NCBI RefSeq assembly: GCF_022836935.1
Contig: NZ_CP083239.1
Coordinates: 2,928,001-2,992,000 of the forward strand
Length of the DNA stretch: 64,000 nucleotides
Reading direction: 5' to 3'
Source of the DNA: Ancylobacter polymorphus
GTDB lineage: Bacteria; Pseudomonadota; Alphaproteobacteria; Rhizobiales; Xanthobacteraceae
Shown here: positions 1 to 13,331 of the stretch, piece after piece
Layout of the letters: every line of letters begins with the position of its first letter
Position numbering within the stretch: position 1 is the first letter of the stretch
Position numbers and translations under genes: made by a program
The notes under the pieces: generated by a model
Databases searched by the model: none
The model's input: the letters and a program-made list of their open reading frames with translations, nothing else
Told to the model about the DNA's origin: nothing

Positions 1-1
1 A

Positions 2-505
2 GTTCGGCTGTGTCCCGCGCGCGTACGGCTGATCGGATTGATTTTGCTCGTGATTTCATGCGCCGCCACCGTCTCCTTGGTTGTGTTCGGATTCTGGCTG
101 ATTTTCGCGGCAGGTGTCTTCACGAGCTGGAAGCTGAACCACACCATTGTTTATTTCCTTTGGGCAACCGTGCTGGCAACGTTCACGATAGGTATGTGCC
201 TGGCGCCAACAAAGCTTCTGTCGTCCTCGCTTGTCTGCCACTGGGGCCGGGCCAGTTTTGGAATCTATCTATGGCATCCGCCCGTGATAGCCGGTTATTC
301 GAAACTGGGCATCTATAGAGCCATCTTTGCGCTTGCGAACGAGAATGCGGAGGTGAGCTTCCTGCTTGGCGCCTTGCTGACCTTTGCGACGGTCGTGCCC
401 CTGTCGCTTGCGAGCTTTCGGTTTATCGAGAAGCCGGGGATGGCGCTCCTTCAGCTTAAGCATGGGCGCGGCGCTGGTCAGCCCGAACGGGGCGGTTCCC
501 GGTAG
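2..505 (+). CDS. Acyltransferase 3 (OafA/YrhL-like) family protein, C-terminal part only
   Basis: The reading frame is open at the left edge, so the gene starts outside the window. What remains is hydrophobic, with about four membrane segments. It contains SFGIYLWHPP and ends near SFRFIEKPGM, both typical of the last helices of acyltransferase-3 membrane proteins, which move acyl groups onto surface polysaccharides. The last ~15 residues (after about base 455) look non-native, because the same bases encode an integrase remnant in another frame. This suggests the gene was joined to foreign DNA and borrowed a stop codon. Base composition is less GC-rich than the rest of the window, consistent with transfer. 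The family call is fairly firm; the substrate is unknown. Confidence 0.7.
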   Translation, partial: VRLCPARVRLIGLILLVISCAATVSLVVFGFWLIFAAGVFTSWKLNHTIVYFLWATVLATFTIGMCLAPTKLLSSSLVCHWGRASFGIYLWHPPVIAGYSKLGIYRAIFALANENAEVSFLLGALLTFATVVPLSLASFRFIEKPGMALLQLKHGRGAGQPERGGSR

Positions 506-797
506 CGTCAAGACGGCGTGGCGCACGCGGCGAAAGGATACCGGCCTTGATGGCAAGACGGTGCAGCCCACGTCATTCCGGCACACCATCGCCCGCTGGA
601 TGAGGTCACACTCGGTTTCGCCCTGGGAGGTGGCTGCGTTCCTTGGCCATCGCATGCCGGGATATTCAATCACGGAGGTTTACGCTGCCGCTGACCCGCT
701 TTATATGGCGGCGAGCCGCGAGGCTCTGGAAAAGCTGGTACGCGCCATTTACGGGACACCGTTGAAAGACGGAGAAGCGGAAAAGGCAGCAGCCTAA
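462..797 (+). pseudogene. Tyrosine recombinase (integrase) C-terminal remnant
   Basis: Only the last ~110 residues of a phage/island-type tyrosine recombinase are present. The box-II motif SFRHTIARW (H-x-x-R core), the LGH motif and the presumed nucleophile tyrosine in ITEVYA are readable, followed by an ordinary C-terminal tail. The N-terminal arm-binding domain and the first catalytic Arg are missing, and the frame overlaps the end of the acyltransferase, so this is a fragment. It ends 7 bp before tRNA-Val, a common island target. It marks an old integration or deletion scar rather than an active element. Confidence 0.75.
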
Positions 798-804
798 ACA
801 GGTT

Positions 805-880
805 GGGCGGTTAGCTCAGTTGGTAGAGCATCTCGTTTACACCGAGAGGGTCGGCGGTTCGAGCCCGTCACCGCCCACCA
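805..880 (+). tRNA. tRNA-Val (anticodon UAC)
   Basis: A 76-nt cloverleaf can be folded by eye. The acceptor stem pairs GGGCGGT (805-811) with ACCGCCC (870-876); the discriminator is A and an encoded CCA ends at 880. The anticodon stem TCTCG/CGAGA encloses the loop TTTACAC, giving anticodon TAC at 838-840, which reads GUA valine codons. The T-loop GGTTCGAGCC is standard. An integrase remnant lies immediately upstream, on the 5' side. Confidence 0.97.
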
Positions 881-1043
881 TCGCTCCCCAAAGCCGAGGC
901 GGCGCATCCGCAGGGGTTGTGACCTACCGGCAGGACAGCTTCACACAAGGCGGCGTTTTCATGGTGGCGGCGGTAGGTCTCGGCCGGCACCGCGCAGCGA
1001 CGCGCCCGGGCTGGGGCTGGGTTAGCTGTCCCGTGGAGCTCAC

Positions 1044-2744
1044 ATGTCCTTCAAGAATTTGCCGCTCATCGGCAAGATATCGGCGCTGCTGCTGCTGCTG
1101 GCCGCCTTCGCCGCCGGCGGGGTGATTTTCGCCGGCACCCGCATGCAGGCGATCAGTTCGGAATATCAGGGGGCCCTCACGGGCCCGGCCTCGGCCGCCG
1201 TGGCGCTGGCCCGGGCCAATCGCTTCACCGTCTATTTCAACCAGGGTGTCTATCAGTCTCTCTCGTCGCTGACCGACGAGGACAATGAGGCCGCCATCAA
1301 GGTGCAGAAGGAGGCCGTCGCCGGCTTCCATGACCGCATGGCGGAAGCGGCCAGCAAGGACCCCTCGGTCTCCGAGCAGGTGAAAACGCTGGTGGCGAAG
1401 TTCGACCGCTTCACCGGCGAGCAGTGCGGCGACATCGTCGCCCGCGCCAATGCCTCGACCTCGGCCGAGGAGAACATCAAGATCGTCGCGGAATGGAATG
1501 CGCGCTGCATGCCGACTTCGACGGCTCTCATCGCCGATATCGCCAAGGAGGTGAGCTCGCGGGCAAACGACATCGCCACGCTGTCCGCCAGCCTGCGCGC
1601 CGACGCCGATTCCACCGTCTCCCTAGTGTATAGCATCATGGCCGCCGGCCTCGTGCTCGTCCTGCTGCTGGCCTTCCTGGCGACGCGCTTTGGCGTGGTG
1701 AAGCCGCTGGAGCAGCTGCGGAAGGTGTTCGACAATCTCGCCCAGGGCGTGCTCGCCGTCACCGTGGACGGCACCGAGCGCAAGGACGAGATCGGCGGCA
1801 TGGCCCGTTCGGCGGAAGTGCTGCGCGGCGCTCTCGTCGATGCCGAGAAGGCGCGCGAGGAGGCCCGCCAGGCCGAAATGCACGCCGCCCAGCGCGTCGT
1901 GGCGCAGCGCCAGGCGATCGCCGACGAGTTCGAAGCGAAGATGGGCACTCTCGTCAACGCGCTGTCGAACTCCTCCACCGAAGTGTCGGAAGCGGCGCGC
2001 AACCTCGCCGCCAGCGCGGAGGAAACCTCCCGTCAGGCGGCGGCGGTCGGCAGTGCTGCGGCCGAAGCCTCGGGCAGCGTGCAGACGGTCGCGGCGGCGA
2101 CGGAGGAGCTCACCTCCTCGATCCGCGAGATCGGCAACCAAGTCAGCGGCGCTGCCGGGCGTGCGGTGAGCGGGGCCGAGGTGGTGAACCGTGCCGCCGG
2201 CGAAATCCGCGAACTGTCCGACGCGGCTACCAAGATCGGCGAGGTCGTCAACCTCATCACCGACATCGCCGCCCAGACCAACCTTCTGGCCCTCAACGCC
2301 ACCATCGAGGCGGCGCGGGCGGGCGAGGCGGGCCGTGGCTTCGCGGTGGTCGCGCAGGAAGTGAAGCAGCTTGCCGAGCAGACCGCTGGCGCCACCAAGG
2401 AGATCGGCCTCAAGGTCAACGATATCCAGCAGGCGACCGGCCGCACCGTGGGCTCGATCGAGCACATCGTCACCACCATCGCCCAGATCCGCGACGCGAC
2501 GACCATGATCGCCAGCTCGGTGGAGCAGCAGGGCTCGGCCACGCAGGAGATTGCCGCCAACACCAATCAGGCCGCCAGCGGCACCGGCATGGTGAGCGAG
2601 AACATCGTCGGTGTCGGCCGCGCGGCCGAAATGACCGGCGCGGCTTCCGCCCAGTTGACCTCGCTTTCCGGTTCGCTGGCGCATCAGGCCAGCGACCTGA
2701 AGCAGCAAGTGGGTGAGCTGGTGCGCAGCCTGCGGGCGGCCTGA
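1044..2744 (+). CDS. Methyl-accepting chemotaxis protein
   Basis: A 566-aa membrane chemoreceptor. One transmembrane helix lies at about residues 10-31 and a second at about 192-213, with a ~160-residue periplasmic sensor between them that I cannot assign to a named ligand-binding family. A HAMP linker follows (about 214-266), then a long cytoplasmic coiled coil. Its hairpin tip contains [20 protein letters not shown] and [11 protein letters not shown] (about residues 405-440), the CheA/CheW-docking signature. GGAG sits 6 bases before the ATG. No che or fla genes are nearby, so it is an orphan receptor. A strong terminator follows at 2768. The ligand is unknown. Confidence 0.95.
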   Translation: MSFKNLPLIGKISALLLLLAAFAAGGVIFAGTRMQAISSEYQGALTGPASAAVALARANRFTVYFNQGVYQSLSSLTDEDNEAAIKVQKEAVAGFHDRMAEAASKDPSVSEQVKTLVAKFDRFTGEQCGDIVARANASTSAEENIKIVAEWNARCMPTSTALIADIAKEVSSRANDIATLSASLRADADSTVSLVYSIMAAGLVLVLLLAFLATRFGVVKPLEQLRKVFDNLAQGVLAVTVDGTERKDEIGGMARSAEVLRGALVDAEKAREEARQAEMHAAQRVVAQRQAIADEFEAKMGTLVNALSNSSTEVSEAARNLAASAEETSRQAAAVGSAAAEASGSVQTVAAATEELTSSIREIGNQVSGAAGRAVSGAEVVNRAAGEIRELSDAATKIGEVVNLITDIAAQTNLLALNATIEAARAGEAGRGFAVVAQEVKQLAEQTAGATKEIGLKVNDIQQATGRTVGSIEHIVTTIAQIRDATTMIASSVEQQGSATQEIAANTNQAASGTGMVSENIVGVGRAAEMTGAASAQLTSLSGSLAHQASDLKQQVGELVRSLRAA

Positions 2745-2765
2745 CCGTCCATCGGCTCCCAGCCC

Positions 2766-2807
2766 CGCCGCGCGCCGCTTCCCCCAGCGGCGCGCGGTTT
2801 GCTTTTC
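2766..2807 (+). terminator. Intrinsic terminator after the chemoreceptor
   Basis: A 12-bp perfect stem (CCGCGCGCCGCT at 2768-2779 with AGCGGCGCGCGG at 2786-2797) has a 6-nt loop and is followed by TTTGCTTTT. It ends the chemoreceptor transcript. Confidence 0.85.
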
Positions 2808-2931
2808 GGGAGGCCGCCCGGCCGCCCCGGCGCCGGGGGTTGACATCCCCGGCCGCATCCCCGACTTCGACGGCTCTCCCGCGCGGCCGTGCCCCCACGT
2901 GCCGCGCCCCGTCAGCCGCGCCGTGGTGCCG

Positions 2932-3603
2932 ATGAAACTCGTTCTGTTCGATTGCGACGGCACGCTGGTGGACAGCCAGCACGTCATCGTCGCCGCCATG
3001 GGCCGCGCCTTCACCCGCGCGGAACTCGCCATGCCCTCGCGCGAGGCGGTTCTCGGCATTGTCGGGCTGTCGCTGGTGGAAGCGATGCAGCGGCTGGGCG
3101 AGGACGATCCGCGCTTTCCCGCCGAGCGGCTGGCCGAACTCTACCGCGAGGCGTTCCGCGAATTGCGCACCGAGCCGGATTTCAGCGAGCCGATGTTCCC
3201 GGGCATGCGCGCGCTGATCGACCGGCTCGCCGCCCGCGACGACCTGCTGCTCGGCATCGCCACCGGCAAGTCGCAGCGCGGCGTGGCGGCGGTGCTGGCC
3301 CATCACGGGCTGGAAGGGCGCTTCGTCACCATCCAGACGGCCGACGACGCCCCCTCCAAGCCGCACCCGGCCATGGTGCTGCAGGCGATGGCGGCCACCG
3401 GCGCGGAGCCGATGGACACGGTGCTGATCGGCGACACCAGCTTCGACATGGTGATGGCCCGTGCTGCCGGCGCCCGCGCCATCGGCGTGAGCTGGGGCTA
3501 TCACGCGCCTGATCTGCTGACCCAGTCGGGCGCCGAGCGTCTGGCGACGGATGCGGACGAGCTGCAACGGGCAATCGACGAACTCTGGGAGACGGTGGCG
3601 TGA
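2932..3603 (+). CDS. HAD-superfamily phosphatase (phosphoglycolate phosphatase-like)
   Basis: A 223-aa haloacid dehalogenase-fold hydrolase. Motif I is FDCDGTLVDS near the N terminus (nucleophile Asp), followed by a helical cap, motif II in GIATGKS, the motif III lysine in PSKPHP, and motif IV GDTSFDM. The order and spacing match Gph/phosphoglycolate phosphatase-like members. The true substrate cannot be read from sequence. The frame is open further upstream, but homology begins at the ATG at 2932. The stop TGA overlaps the GTG start of the Atp12 gene (GTGA), so the two are translationally coupled; this pairing is, from memory, common in alphaproteobacteria. Confidence 0.9.
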   Translation: MKLVLFDCDGTLVDSQHVIVAAMGRAFTRAELAMPSREAVLGIVGLSLVEAMQRLGEDDPRFPAERLAELYREAFRELRTEPDFSEPMFPGMRALIDRLAARDDLLLGIATGKSQRGVAAVLAHHGLEGRFVTIQTADDAPSKPHPAMVLQAMAATGAEPMDTVLIGDTSFDMVMARAAGARAIGVSWGYHAPDLLTQSGAERLATDADELQRAIDELWETVA

Positions 3604-4358
3604 GCGAAGGGATTCCCGAGGCGCCGCCAGCGCCGGCCCGGCCGGGCTTTGCCGAGCGCAAGCCGCTGCCCAAGCGGTTCTACCGCGAGGCCGGTGCCGC
3701 GGCGACGGAGGGCGTCCTGTTCCGCGTGGAGCTGGACGGTCGCCCCGTGCGCACGCCGGGGCGCCACCTCGTCGCGGTGCCGAGCCTGGCGCTGGCGCAG
3801 GCTCTGGCGGAGGAGTGGCAGGCGCAGGGCGAATTCATCGACCCCATGACCATGCCGATGACACGGCTGGTCAATTCCGCTCTAGACGGCGTCGCGCCCA
3901 ACATGGCCGAGGTCGGCGACGAGATCGTACGCTACGCCGGCAGCGATCTGCTGTGCTATCGCACCGACACTCCGGCGCAGCTGGTGGCACTGCACGTGGA
4001 ACTGTGGGACCCGGTGCTGGCCTGGGCACGCGAGCGCTTCGGCGCCATTTTCATGCTGAGCGAGGGCGTCGTCCATGTCGCCCAGCCGCCGCGCACGCTG
4101 GAACTCATCGCCGGCGCGCTGCCGGACGATCCGCTGCGGCTCGCCGCGCTCAATCTGATGACGACGCTGAGCGGCTCGGCGCTGCTGGCGCTGGCGGTGG
4201 CGCATCGCCATCTCGATGCGGAGATGGCGTGGCGCGCCGCCCATGCGGATGAAGAGGTGCAGGAGCAGCTCTGGGGCACCGATGCCGAGGCTCTGGACCG
4301 CCGCGCCCGGCGTCGGCGCGACTTCGACGCCGCCGCGCGGGTTTATGCCCTGCTCTAA
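3600..4358 (+). CDS. Atp12-type F1-ATPase assembly chaperone
   Basis: A 252-aa protein of the Atp12 family. In mitochondria Atp12 binds the free F1 alpha subunit before assembly of the F1 hexamer; the alphaproteobacterial homologue is presumed to do the same. Recognisable features are the N-terminal KRFYREAG, the RPVRTPGRH strand, PMTRLVNSALD, and the SDLLCYR and MTTLSGSALLALA segments. The GTG start overlaps the HAD gene stop by four bases. Its TAA stop lies inside a dispersed palindromic repeat (4352-4420) shared with convergent ackA. DUF1476, another F1 accessory protein, is elsewhere in this window (39016). Confidence 0.92.
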   Translation: MSEGIPEAPPAPARPGFAERKPLPKRFYREAGAAATEGVLFRVELDGRPVRTPGRHLVAVPSLALAQALAEEWQAQGEFIDPMTMPMTRLVNSALDGVAPNMAEVGDEIVRYAGSDLLCYRTDTPAQLVALHVELWDPVLAWARERFGAIFMLSEGVVHVAQPPRTLELIAGALPDDPLRLAALNLMTTLSGSALLALAVAHRHLDAEMAWRAAHADEEVQEQLWGTDAEALDRRARRRRDFDAAARVYALL

Positions 4359-4420
4359 CTCTTTGATTATACGCAATTCCTGTCGCAGAACCGCGATACA
4401 CTTCTGCGGGAATTGCTCTA
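4352..4420 (-). repeat. Rhizobiales-type dispersed palindromic repeat, doubling as a two-sided terminator
   Basis: An inverted repeat GCAATTCC-tgt-CGCAGAA (4373-4390) pairs with TTCTGCG-GGAATTGC (4402-4416), leaving a 3-nt bulge. On the minus strand the unit starts TAGAGC (4420-4415) and ends TTAGAGC (4358-4352). Read that way it resembles a family I remember as widespread in Rhizobiales (GAGCAATTCC...GGAATTGC, then an A-rich tail). The TAG of the first TAGAGC is the ackA stop codon, and the complementary TAA at the other end is the atp12 stop. It lies between two convergent genes, so it probably terminates both. Confidence 0.8.
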
Positions 4421-5602
4421 GCAGGGTCGCAGCAGGTTCAGCGTCGCCAGCGCGATCATGCGCTCCTCATCCGTGGGGATGACCAGCACATGCGGGCCGG
4501 GGCCGTCGGCGTCGATCCAGGTGGCGTTGGCTTCATTGGCGGCCGCGTCCAGCGCCACGCCGAGCAGGCCCAGCCGGGCGCAGATGCGGGCACGGATTTC
4601 GGCTGAGCGCTCGCCGATGCCGGCGGTGAACACCAGCGCGTCGAGCCCGCCCAGCGTGACCGCGAGCCGCGCCACCGCCTGCGCGACATGCAGGGCGAAA
4701 TACTCCACCGCCAGCGCGGCGGCGGGCGCCTCGCTCGCCAGCAATTCGCGCATGTCGCTGGAGAGGCCGGACAGGCCCTTCAGCCCGCTGTCGTGATAGA
4801 GCATGTGGCCGACCTCGGCCGCGCTCATGCCCTTCTGTTCGATGAGATGCAGCACCACGCCGGGGTCGAGCGCGCCGCAGCGCGTGCCCATGGGCAGGCC
4901 GTCCAGCGCGGTGAAGCTCATCGTCGCGTCCTGGCTCGCGCCGTCCTTCAGCCCGCAGGCCGAGGCGCCGGAGCCGAGATGGCAGATGACGACGCGCCCG
5001 CGCGCCAGTTCCGGCGCCAGTTCGCGCAGCGCGCCGGAGACATATTCATAGGACAGGCCGTGGAAGCCGTAGCGCCGCACGCCGTCGCGGTAGAGCGCGT
5101 CGGGCAGGGCGAAGCGGTCGCAGATTTCCGGGTGGCTGCGGTGGAAGGCGGTGTCGAAGCAGGCGACCTGCGGCAGGTCCGGCCGGCGCGCGCGGATGGT
5201 GCGGATCGGGTCGAGATTGGTCAGCTGGTGCAGCGGGGCGAGCGGGATGAAGCTCTCCAGCGTGCGCAGCACCTCGTCATTCACGCGTTCGGGGTGGGTG
5301 TAGTGCGGCCCGCCATGCACGACGCGGTGGCCGACGCCGATCAGATCGAAGCCGTCGAGATGCGGCAGCACCCAGTCGCTGATGGCGTGCTGGGCTTCCG
5401 GCGCCTTGGCGATCTCCTCCGGTGTGAAGGTGCGATCGACCAGCACGGTGCCGGCCTCGTCCTTGGCCAGGAGGCGCGGGCGGGTGCCGATGCCGTCCAG
5501 CGCCCCGCCGAGGACCAAAGCGACATCGCGCCCGGCGACGCGGTAGAGCTTGAACTTGATGCTGGACGAGCCGGCATTGACGACGAAAATGGCCTCGTTC
5601 AT
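4418..5602 (-). CDS. ackA: Acetate kinase
   Basis: A 394-aa ASKHA-fold kinase that interconverts acetate + ATP and acetyl phosphate + ADP. Visible motifs are VVNAGSSSIKFKLY at the N terminus (phosphate 1), GVGHRVVHGG, CFDTAFH, GFHGLSYEYV, HLGSGASAC, GLPMGTRCGALDPG and FTAGIGERS. Two in-frame ATGs exist. The Shine-Dalgarno GGGAGG is 9 bases before the ATG at 5602 but directly abuts the one at 5611 (which overlaps the pta stop as ATGA), so 5602 is preferred. It is the second gene of a pta-ackA operon. The stop TAG is donated by the palindromic repeat downstream. Confidence 0.95.
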   Translation of the reverse strand: MNEAIFVVNAGSSSIKFKLYRVAGRDVALVLGGALDGIGTRPRLLAKDEAGTVLVDRTFTPEEIAKAPEAQHAISDWVLPHLDGFDLIGVGHRVVHGGPHYTHPERVNDEVLRTLESFIPLAPLHQLTNLDPIRTIRARRPDLPQVACFDTAFHRSHPEICDRFALPDALYRDGVRRYGFHGLSYEYVSGALRELAPELARGRVVICHLGSGASACGLKDGASQDATMSFTALDGLPMGTRCGALDPGVVLHLIEQKGMSAAEVGHMLYHDSGLKGLSGLSSDMRELLASEAPAAALAVEYFALHVAQAVARLAVTLGGLDALVFTAGIGERSAEIRARICARLGLLGVALDAAANEANATWIDADGPGPHVLVIPTDEERMIALATLNLLRPC

Positions 5603-5607
5603 CGCGC

Positions 5608-6576
5608 TCATCCTCCCAGTCCCGGCTGGCGCAGCCGCGCCTGCGCATAGAGCACCGCCACCGCGCAGGAGGCGAGGCGGGTCTTCAGCGTGTCGGCGCG
5701 GCTGGTGAGGATCACCGGCACCCGCGCGCCGAGCACCACGCCGGCGGCATCGGCGCCGGCCATGAAGGTGAGGTTCTTCGCCAGCATGTTGCCGGCTTCG
5801 AGGTCGGGCGCGACAAGAATCTGCGCCCGGCCGGCGACGGGGGAGACGATGCCCTTGATGCGCGCGGCTTCCGGCGAGATGGCGTTGTCGAGCGCCAGCG
5901 GCCCGTCGAGATCGCCGCCGGTGATCTGGCCGCGATCGGCCATCTTGCACAGGGCGGCGGCCTCGATGGTGCTGGGAATGGAGGTGGTGACGGTTTCCAC
6001 CGCCGAGAGGATGGCGACGCGCGGCCGGCCGAGGCCGAGCCCGACATGCAGGTCGATGGCGTTCTGCACGATGTCGCGCTTGGCATCGAGATCGGGGAAG
6101 ATGTTCACCGCCGCATCGGTGATGAACAGCGGCTCGGCATAGCTCGGCACGTCCATGATGAAGACATGGCTCACCCGCCGCCCGGTACGCAGGCCGGTGT
6201 CGCGCGCGGTGATGGCGGCGAGCAGCTCGTCGCTGTGCAGGCTGCCCTTCATCAGCAGCGCGGCCTGCCCCTCGCGCACCAGCTCCACCGCCCTACCGGC
6301 GGAGGCGACGCTGTGCGGCGTATCGACGATCTCGATGCCGGCGAGGTCCAGCCCTTCCGCCTGCGCCACCGCCTCGATGCGGGCGCGGGGGCCGACCAGG
6401 ATCGGCACGATGAAGCCGGCCTTGGCGGCGTCGAGCGCGCCGTGCAGGGAGGCGGCGTCGCAGGGATGGGCGATGGCGGTGGGCATGGCCTCCACCGTGC
6501 GGGCGCGGGCGATCAGGCGCTCATAATTGCCGTGATCGATCGGGGGCACCGTGCCGGGGCTCGTGGCCATGTCCAT
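5608..6576 (-). CDS. pta: Phosphate acetyltransferase (PTA/PTB domain)
   Basis: A 322-aa phosphotransacetylase-type enzyme that would convert acetyl-CoA + Pi to acetyl phosphate + CoA for the ackA product. It consists of the PTA/PTB catalytic domain only, with motifs such as LMKGSLHSDELL, RRVSHVFIMD, LFITDAAVNI, GPLALDNAIS and ADAAGVVLGARVPVILTSRAD. It is similar to the domain joined to a MaoC hydratase in longer relatives, and no MaoC part is present here. The ATG at 6576 has GGAGG seven bases upstream; the frame continues further 5' without homology. With ackA it forms a reversible acetate node. Phosphobutyryl transfer is an alternative activity. Confidence 0.88.
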   Translation of the reverse strand: MDMATSPGTVPPIDHGNYERLIARARTVEAMPTAIAHPCDAASLHGALDAAKAGFIVPILVGPRARIEAVAQAEGLDLAGIEIVDTPHSVASAGRAVELVREGQAALLMKGSLHSDELLAAITARDTGLRTGRRVSHVFIMDVPSYAEPLFITDAAVNIFPDLDAKRDIVQNAIDLHVGLGLGRPRVAILSAVETVTTSIPSTIEAAALCKMADRGQITGGDLDGPLALDNAISPEAARIKGIVSPVAGRAQILVAPDLEAGNMLAKNLTFMAGADAAGVVLGARVPVILTSRADTLKTRLASCAVAVLYAQARLRQPGLGG

Positions 6577-6731
6577 GTCTTCGCCTCCGTTGCGCCGGGT
6601 CACGGCGCGGATGTCGCGTTCAGTGTCGCCGCCGTGGCTGACGGCAGAACGACACAGGCCGGCCTTTTGTGCCCGCGTCCATGACCTCACGCAAAGACCT
6701 CCCGCTCCGCTCCGCTCGCCTGTGGGCGGGC

Positions 6732-7124
6732 TCAGCCCGGACGGCGGGCGACAAGGTCGATCTCCACCAGCGCGTCGCGGGCGAGGCCGGTAACGCCGAC
6801 ACAGGTGCGCGCCGGGCGGCGGTCGGCGGGAAAATAGGAGGCATAGACCGCGTTCATGGCGGGATAATCGCCCTTGAAATCGGTGAGATAGACGCGCGCC
6901 TGCAGCACATGCGACAGGTCGAGCCCGATGCCGGCGAGGACCAGCACGAGATTGTCCATCACCCGGCGCGTCTGCGCCTCCACGCCTTCCGGCAGCGGGC
7001 GCGAATCATCGTCCGGCCAGGTCGGCATCTGGCCGGTGATGAAGACCCAGCCATCGGCCTCCACGGCGTGGCTGAACGGGGCGACGGGGGTCGGGGCATC
7101 GGCAACCATGTGGAACTGGGCCAA
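6732..7124 (-). CDS. RidA (YjgF/YER057c/UK114) family protein
   Basis: About 130 aa, the usual length for RidA trimers, which hydrolyse reactive enamine/imine intermediates released by PLP enzymes. The signatures FSHAVEADGWVFITGQMP and RPARTCVGVTGLARDALVEI are present, including the conserved active-site Arg in ARTCV. Start choice: a TTG at 7124 has GGAG nine bases upstream; the first ATG (7109) lacks a good site. Some RidA-like subgroups lack deaminase activity, so the activity is inferred. It stands alone, divergent from galM. Confidence 0.82.
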   Translation of the reverse strand: MAQFHMVADAPTPVAPFSHAVEADGWVFITGQMPTWPDDDSRPLPEGVEAQTRRVMDNLVLVLAGIGLDLSHVLQARVYLTDFKGDYPAMNAVYASYFPADRRPARTCVGVTGLARDALVEIDLVARRPG

Positions 7125-7297
7125 GATCGCGTCTCCTGCGGGGGCATCGGGTGCGCGAGCTTCCCCCGGCGATGGCGGCGCGGTCAATGCAGGAGGCGGG
7201 AGGCGCGGCCGGGGGGCTGGCCTTCGCGCCGGAGCGGGTGGACAATGTCACGAGTGAAAGCGGTGCCGGGCAAACCCGGATGTGTCGTGAGTCGAGC

Positions 7298-8380
7298 ATG
7301 AACCAGCATGTGAGCGCCCATATTCGGCGCGAGCCCTTCGGCACCCTCGCCGACGGAACGGAGATTCAGCGCTTCCGCCTGTGCGGCGAGGGGGGCATGG
7401 AGGTTTCCGTTCTCGACCTCGGCGCCACGGTGCAGGCGCTGCACGTCCCCGACCGTTCGGGCCGCCGCGCGGATGTCGTGCTCGGCCATGACACGCCGGA
7501 CGCCTATGTGCGCGAGCCGCGCTTTTTCGGCGTGGCGGTGGGGCGCTACGCCAACCGCATCGCCGGCGGGCGCTTCACGCTCGATGGCGCCGACTACCGC
7601 GTTCCCGCCAATGATGGCGACCACGCCCTGCATGGTGGGCCGGAAGGCTTCGACCGGCGCGTGTGGCGGCTCGCCGAGCTGTGCGAGGGGCAGGCGCCCT
7701 CGCTGCGCCTCACCCTTACCAGCCCGGCGGGCGATCAGGGGTTTCCCGGCACGCTGGAGGCGAGCGTGACCTACACGCTGAGCGGGGCAGGGGAGCTGAC
7801 CATCGCCTTCGAAGCGACGACGGATGCGCCGACCCTCGTGAACCTTACCCATCACGGCTATTTCAACCTCGGCGGGGTGGAGGCCGGCGGCGATGTGCTC
7901 GACCATTTGCTGACCATCCACGCCGACGATTATCTGCCCGTCGACGCGGCGGCGATCCCGCTCGGCGGGCCGGAGAGCGTGGACGGCACGCCCTTCGACT
8001 TCTGCACGCCACGCCGCATCGGCGACCGCATCCGGCAGGCGCATGAGCAGCTGCGGCGCGGGCGGGGCTATGACCACAATTACTGCCTCGAAGGCGGCAC
8101 GACCGCACGCCCCCGCCTCGCCGCGCGGGTGGAACACCCCGCCTCCGGCCGGGTGATGGAGCTGCTGACCGACCAGCCGGGGCTGCAATTCTATTCCGGC
8201 AATTTTCTCGACGGCACGGCGCTCGGCAAGAATGGCCGCCTCTACCGCCAGTCCGACGGCTTCTGCCTGGAGCCGCAGATCTGGCCGGACGCGCCGAACC
8301 GGGGGGACTACCCCTCGGCCCGGCTGGATCCCGGCCAGACTTATCGCCACGTCTCCGTCTACCGCTTCTCCACCGACTGA
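7298..8380 (+). CDS. galM: Aldose 1-epimerase (galactose mutarotase family)
   Basis: A 360-aa enzyme that interconverts alpha and beta anomers of aldoses. Family motifs are FFGVAVGRYANRIAGGRF, HALHGGPEGFDRRVW (first catalytic-site His), LTHHGYFNLGG (second His) and the C-terminal FCLEPQIWPDAPN (catalytic Glu). There is no signal peptide, so it should be cytoplasmic. The start is taken at the ATG at 7298; an ATG six codons upstream is in frame. No other galactose or sugar-uptake genes are next to it, so the physiological sugar is open. Confidence 0.93.
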   Translation: MNQHVSAHIRREPFGTLADGTEIQRFRLCGEGGMEVSVLDLGATVQALHVPDRSGRRADVVLGHDTPDAYVREPRFFGVAVGRYANRIAGGRFTLDGADYRVPANDGDHALHGGPEGFDRRVWRLAELCEGQAPSLRLTLTSPAGDQGFPGTLEASVTYTLSGAGELTIAFEATTDAPTLVNLTHHGYFNLGGVEAGGDVLDHLLTIHADDYLPVDAAAIPLGGPESVDGTPFDFCTPRRIGDRIRQAHEQLRRGRGYDHNYCLEGGTTARPRLAARVEHPASGRVMELLTDQPGLQFYSGNFLDGTALGKNGRLYRQSDGFCLEPQIWPDAPNRGDYPSARLDPGQTYRHVSVYRFSTD

Positions 8381-8390
8381 GGCGCGGCCC

Positions 8391-13197
<4,807 letters not shown>

Positions 13198-13248
13198 TCG
13201 CCTGACGGCTTGCCTCTCCGCCCTGTGGCGGGGAGGGGCGGCTCCTGC

Positions 13249-13285
13249 AAGGCCCGTTGCGCCCGGCGCGACGGGCCTTTACTTT
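13249..13285 (+). terminator. katG terminator
   Basis: GGCCCGT (13251-13257) pairs with ACGGGCC (13271-13277), with GC-rich bases able to extend inside the loop, followed by TTTACTTTT. It lies 50 bp after the katG stop and before the next gene. Confidence 0.8.
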
Positions 13286-13331
13286 TGCCGCGCCGACAGC
13301 GCCGCGCGCCGTTCGGCCCGGGGGAACGCGC

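Noticed and set aside
805..905. attR site or second tRNA copy after tRNA-Val
   Set aside because: No duplicate of the tRNA 3' end was found downstream, so an attachment-site pair cannot be claimed from this window.
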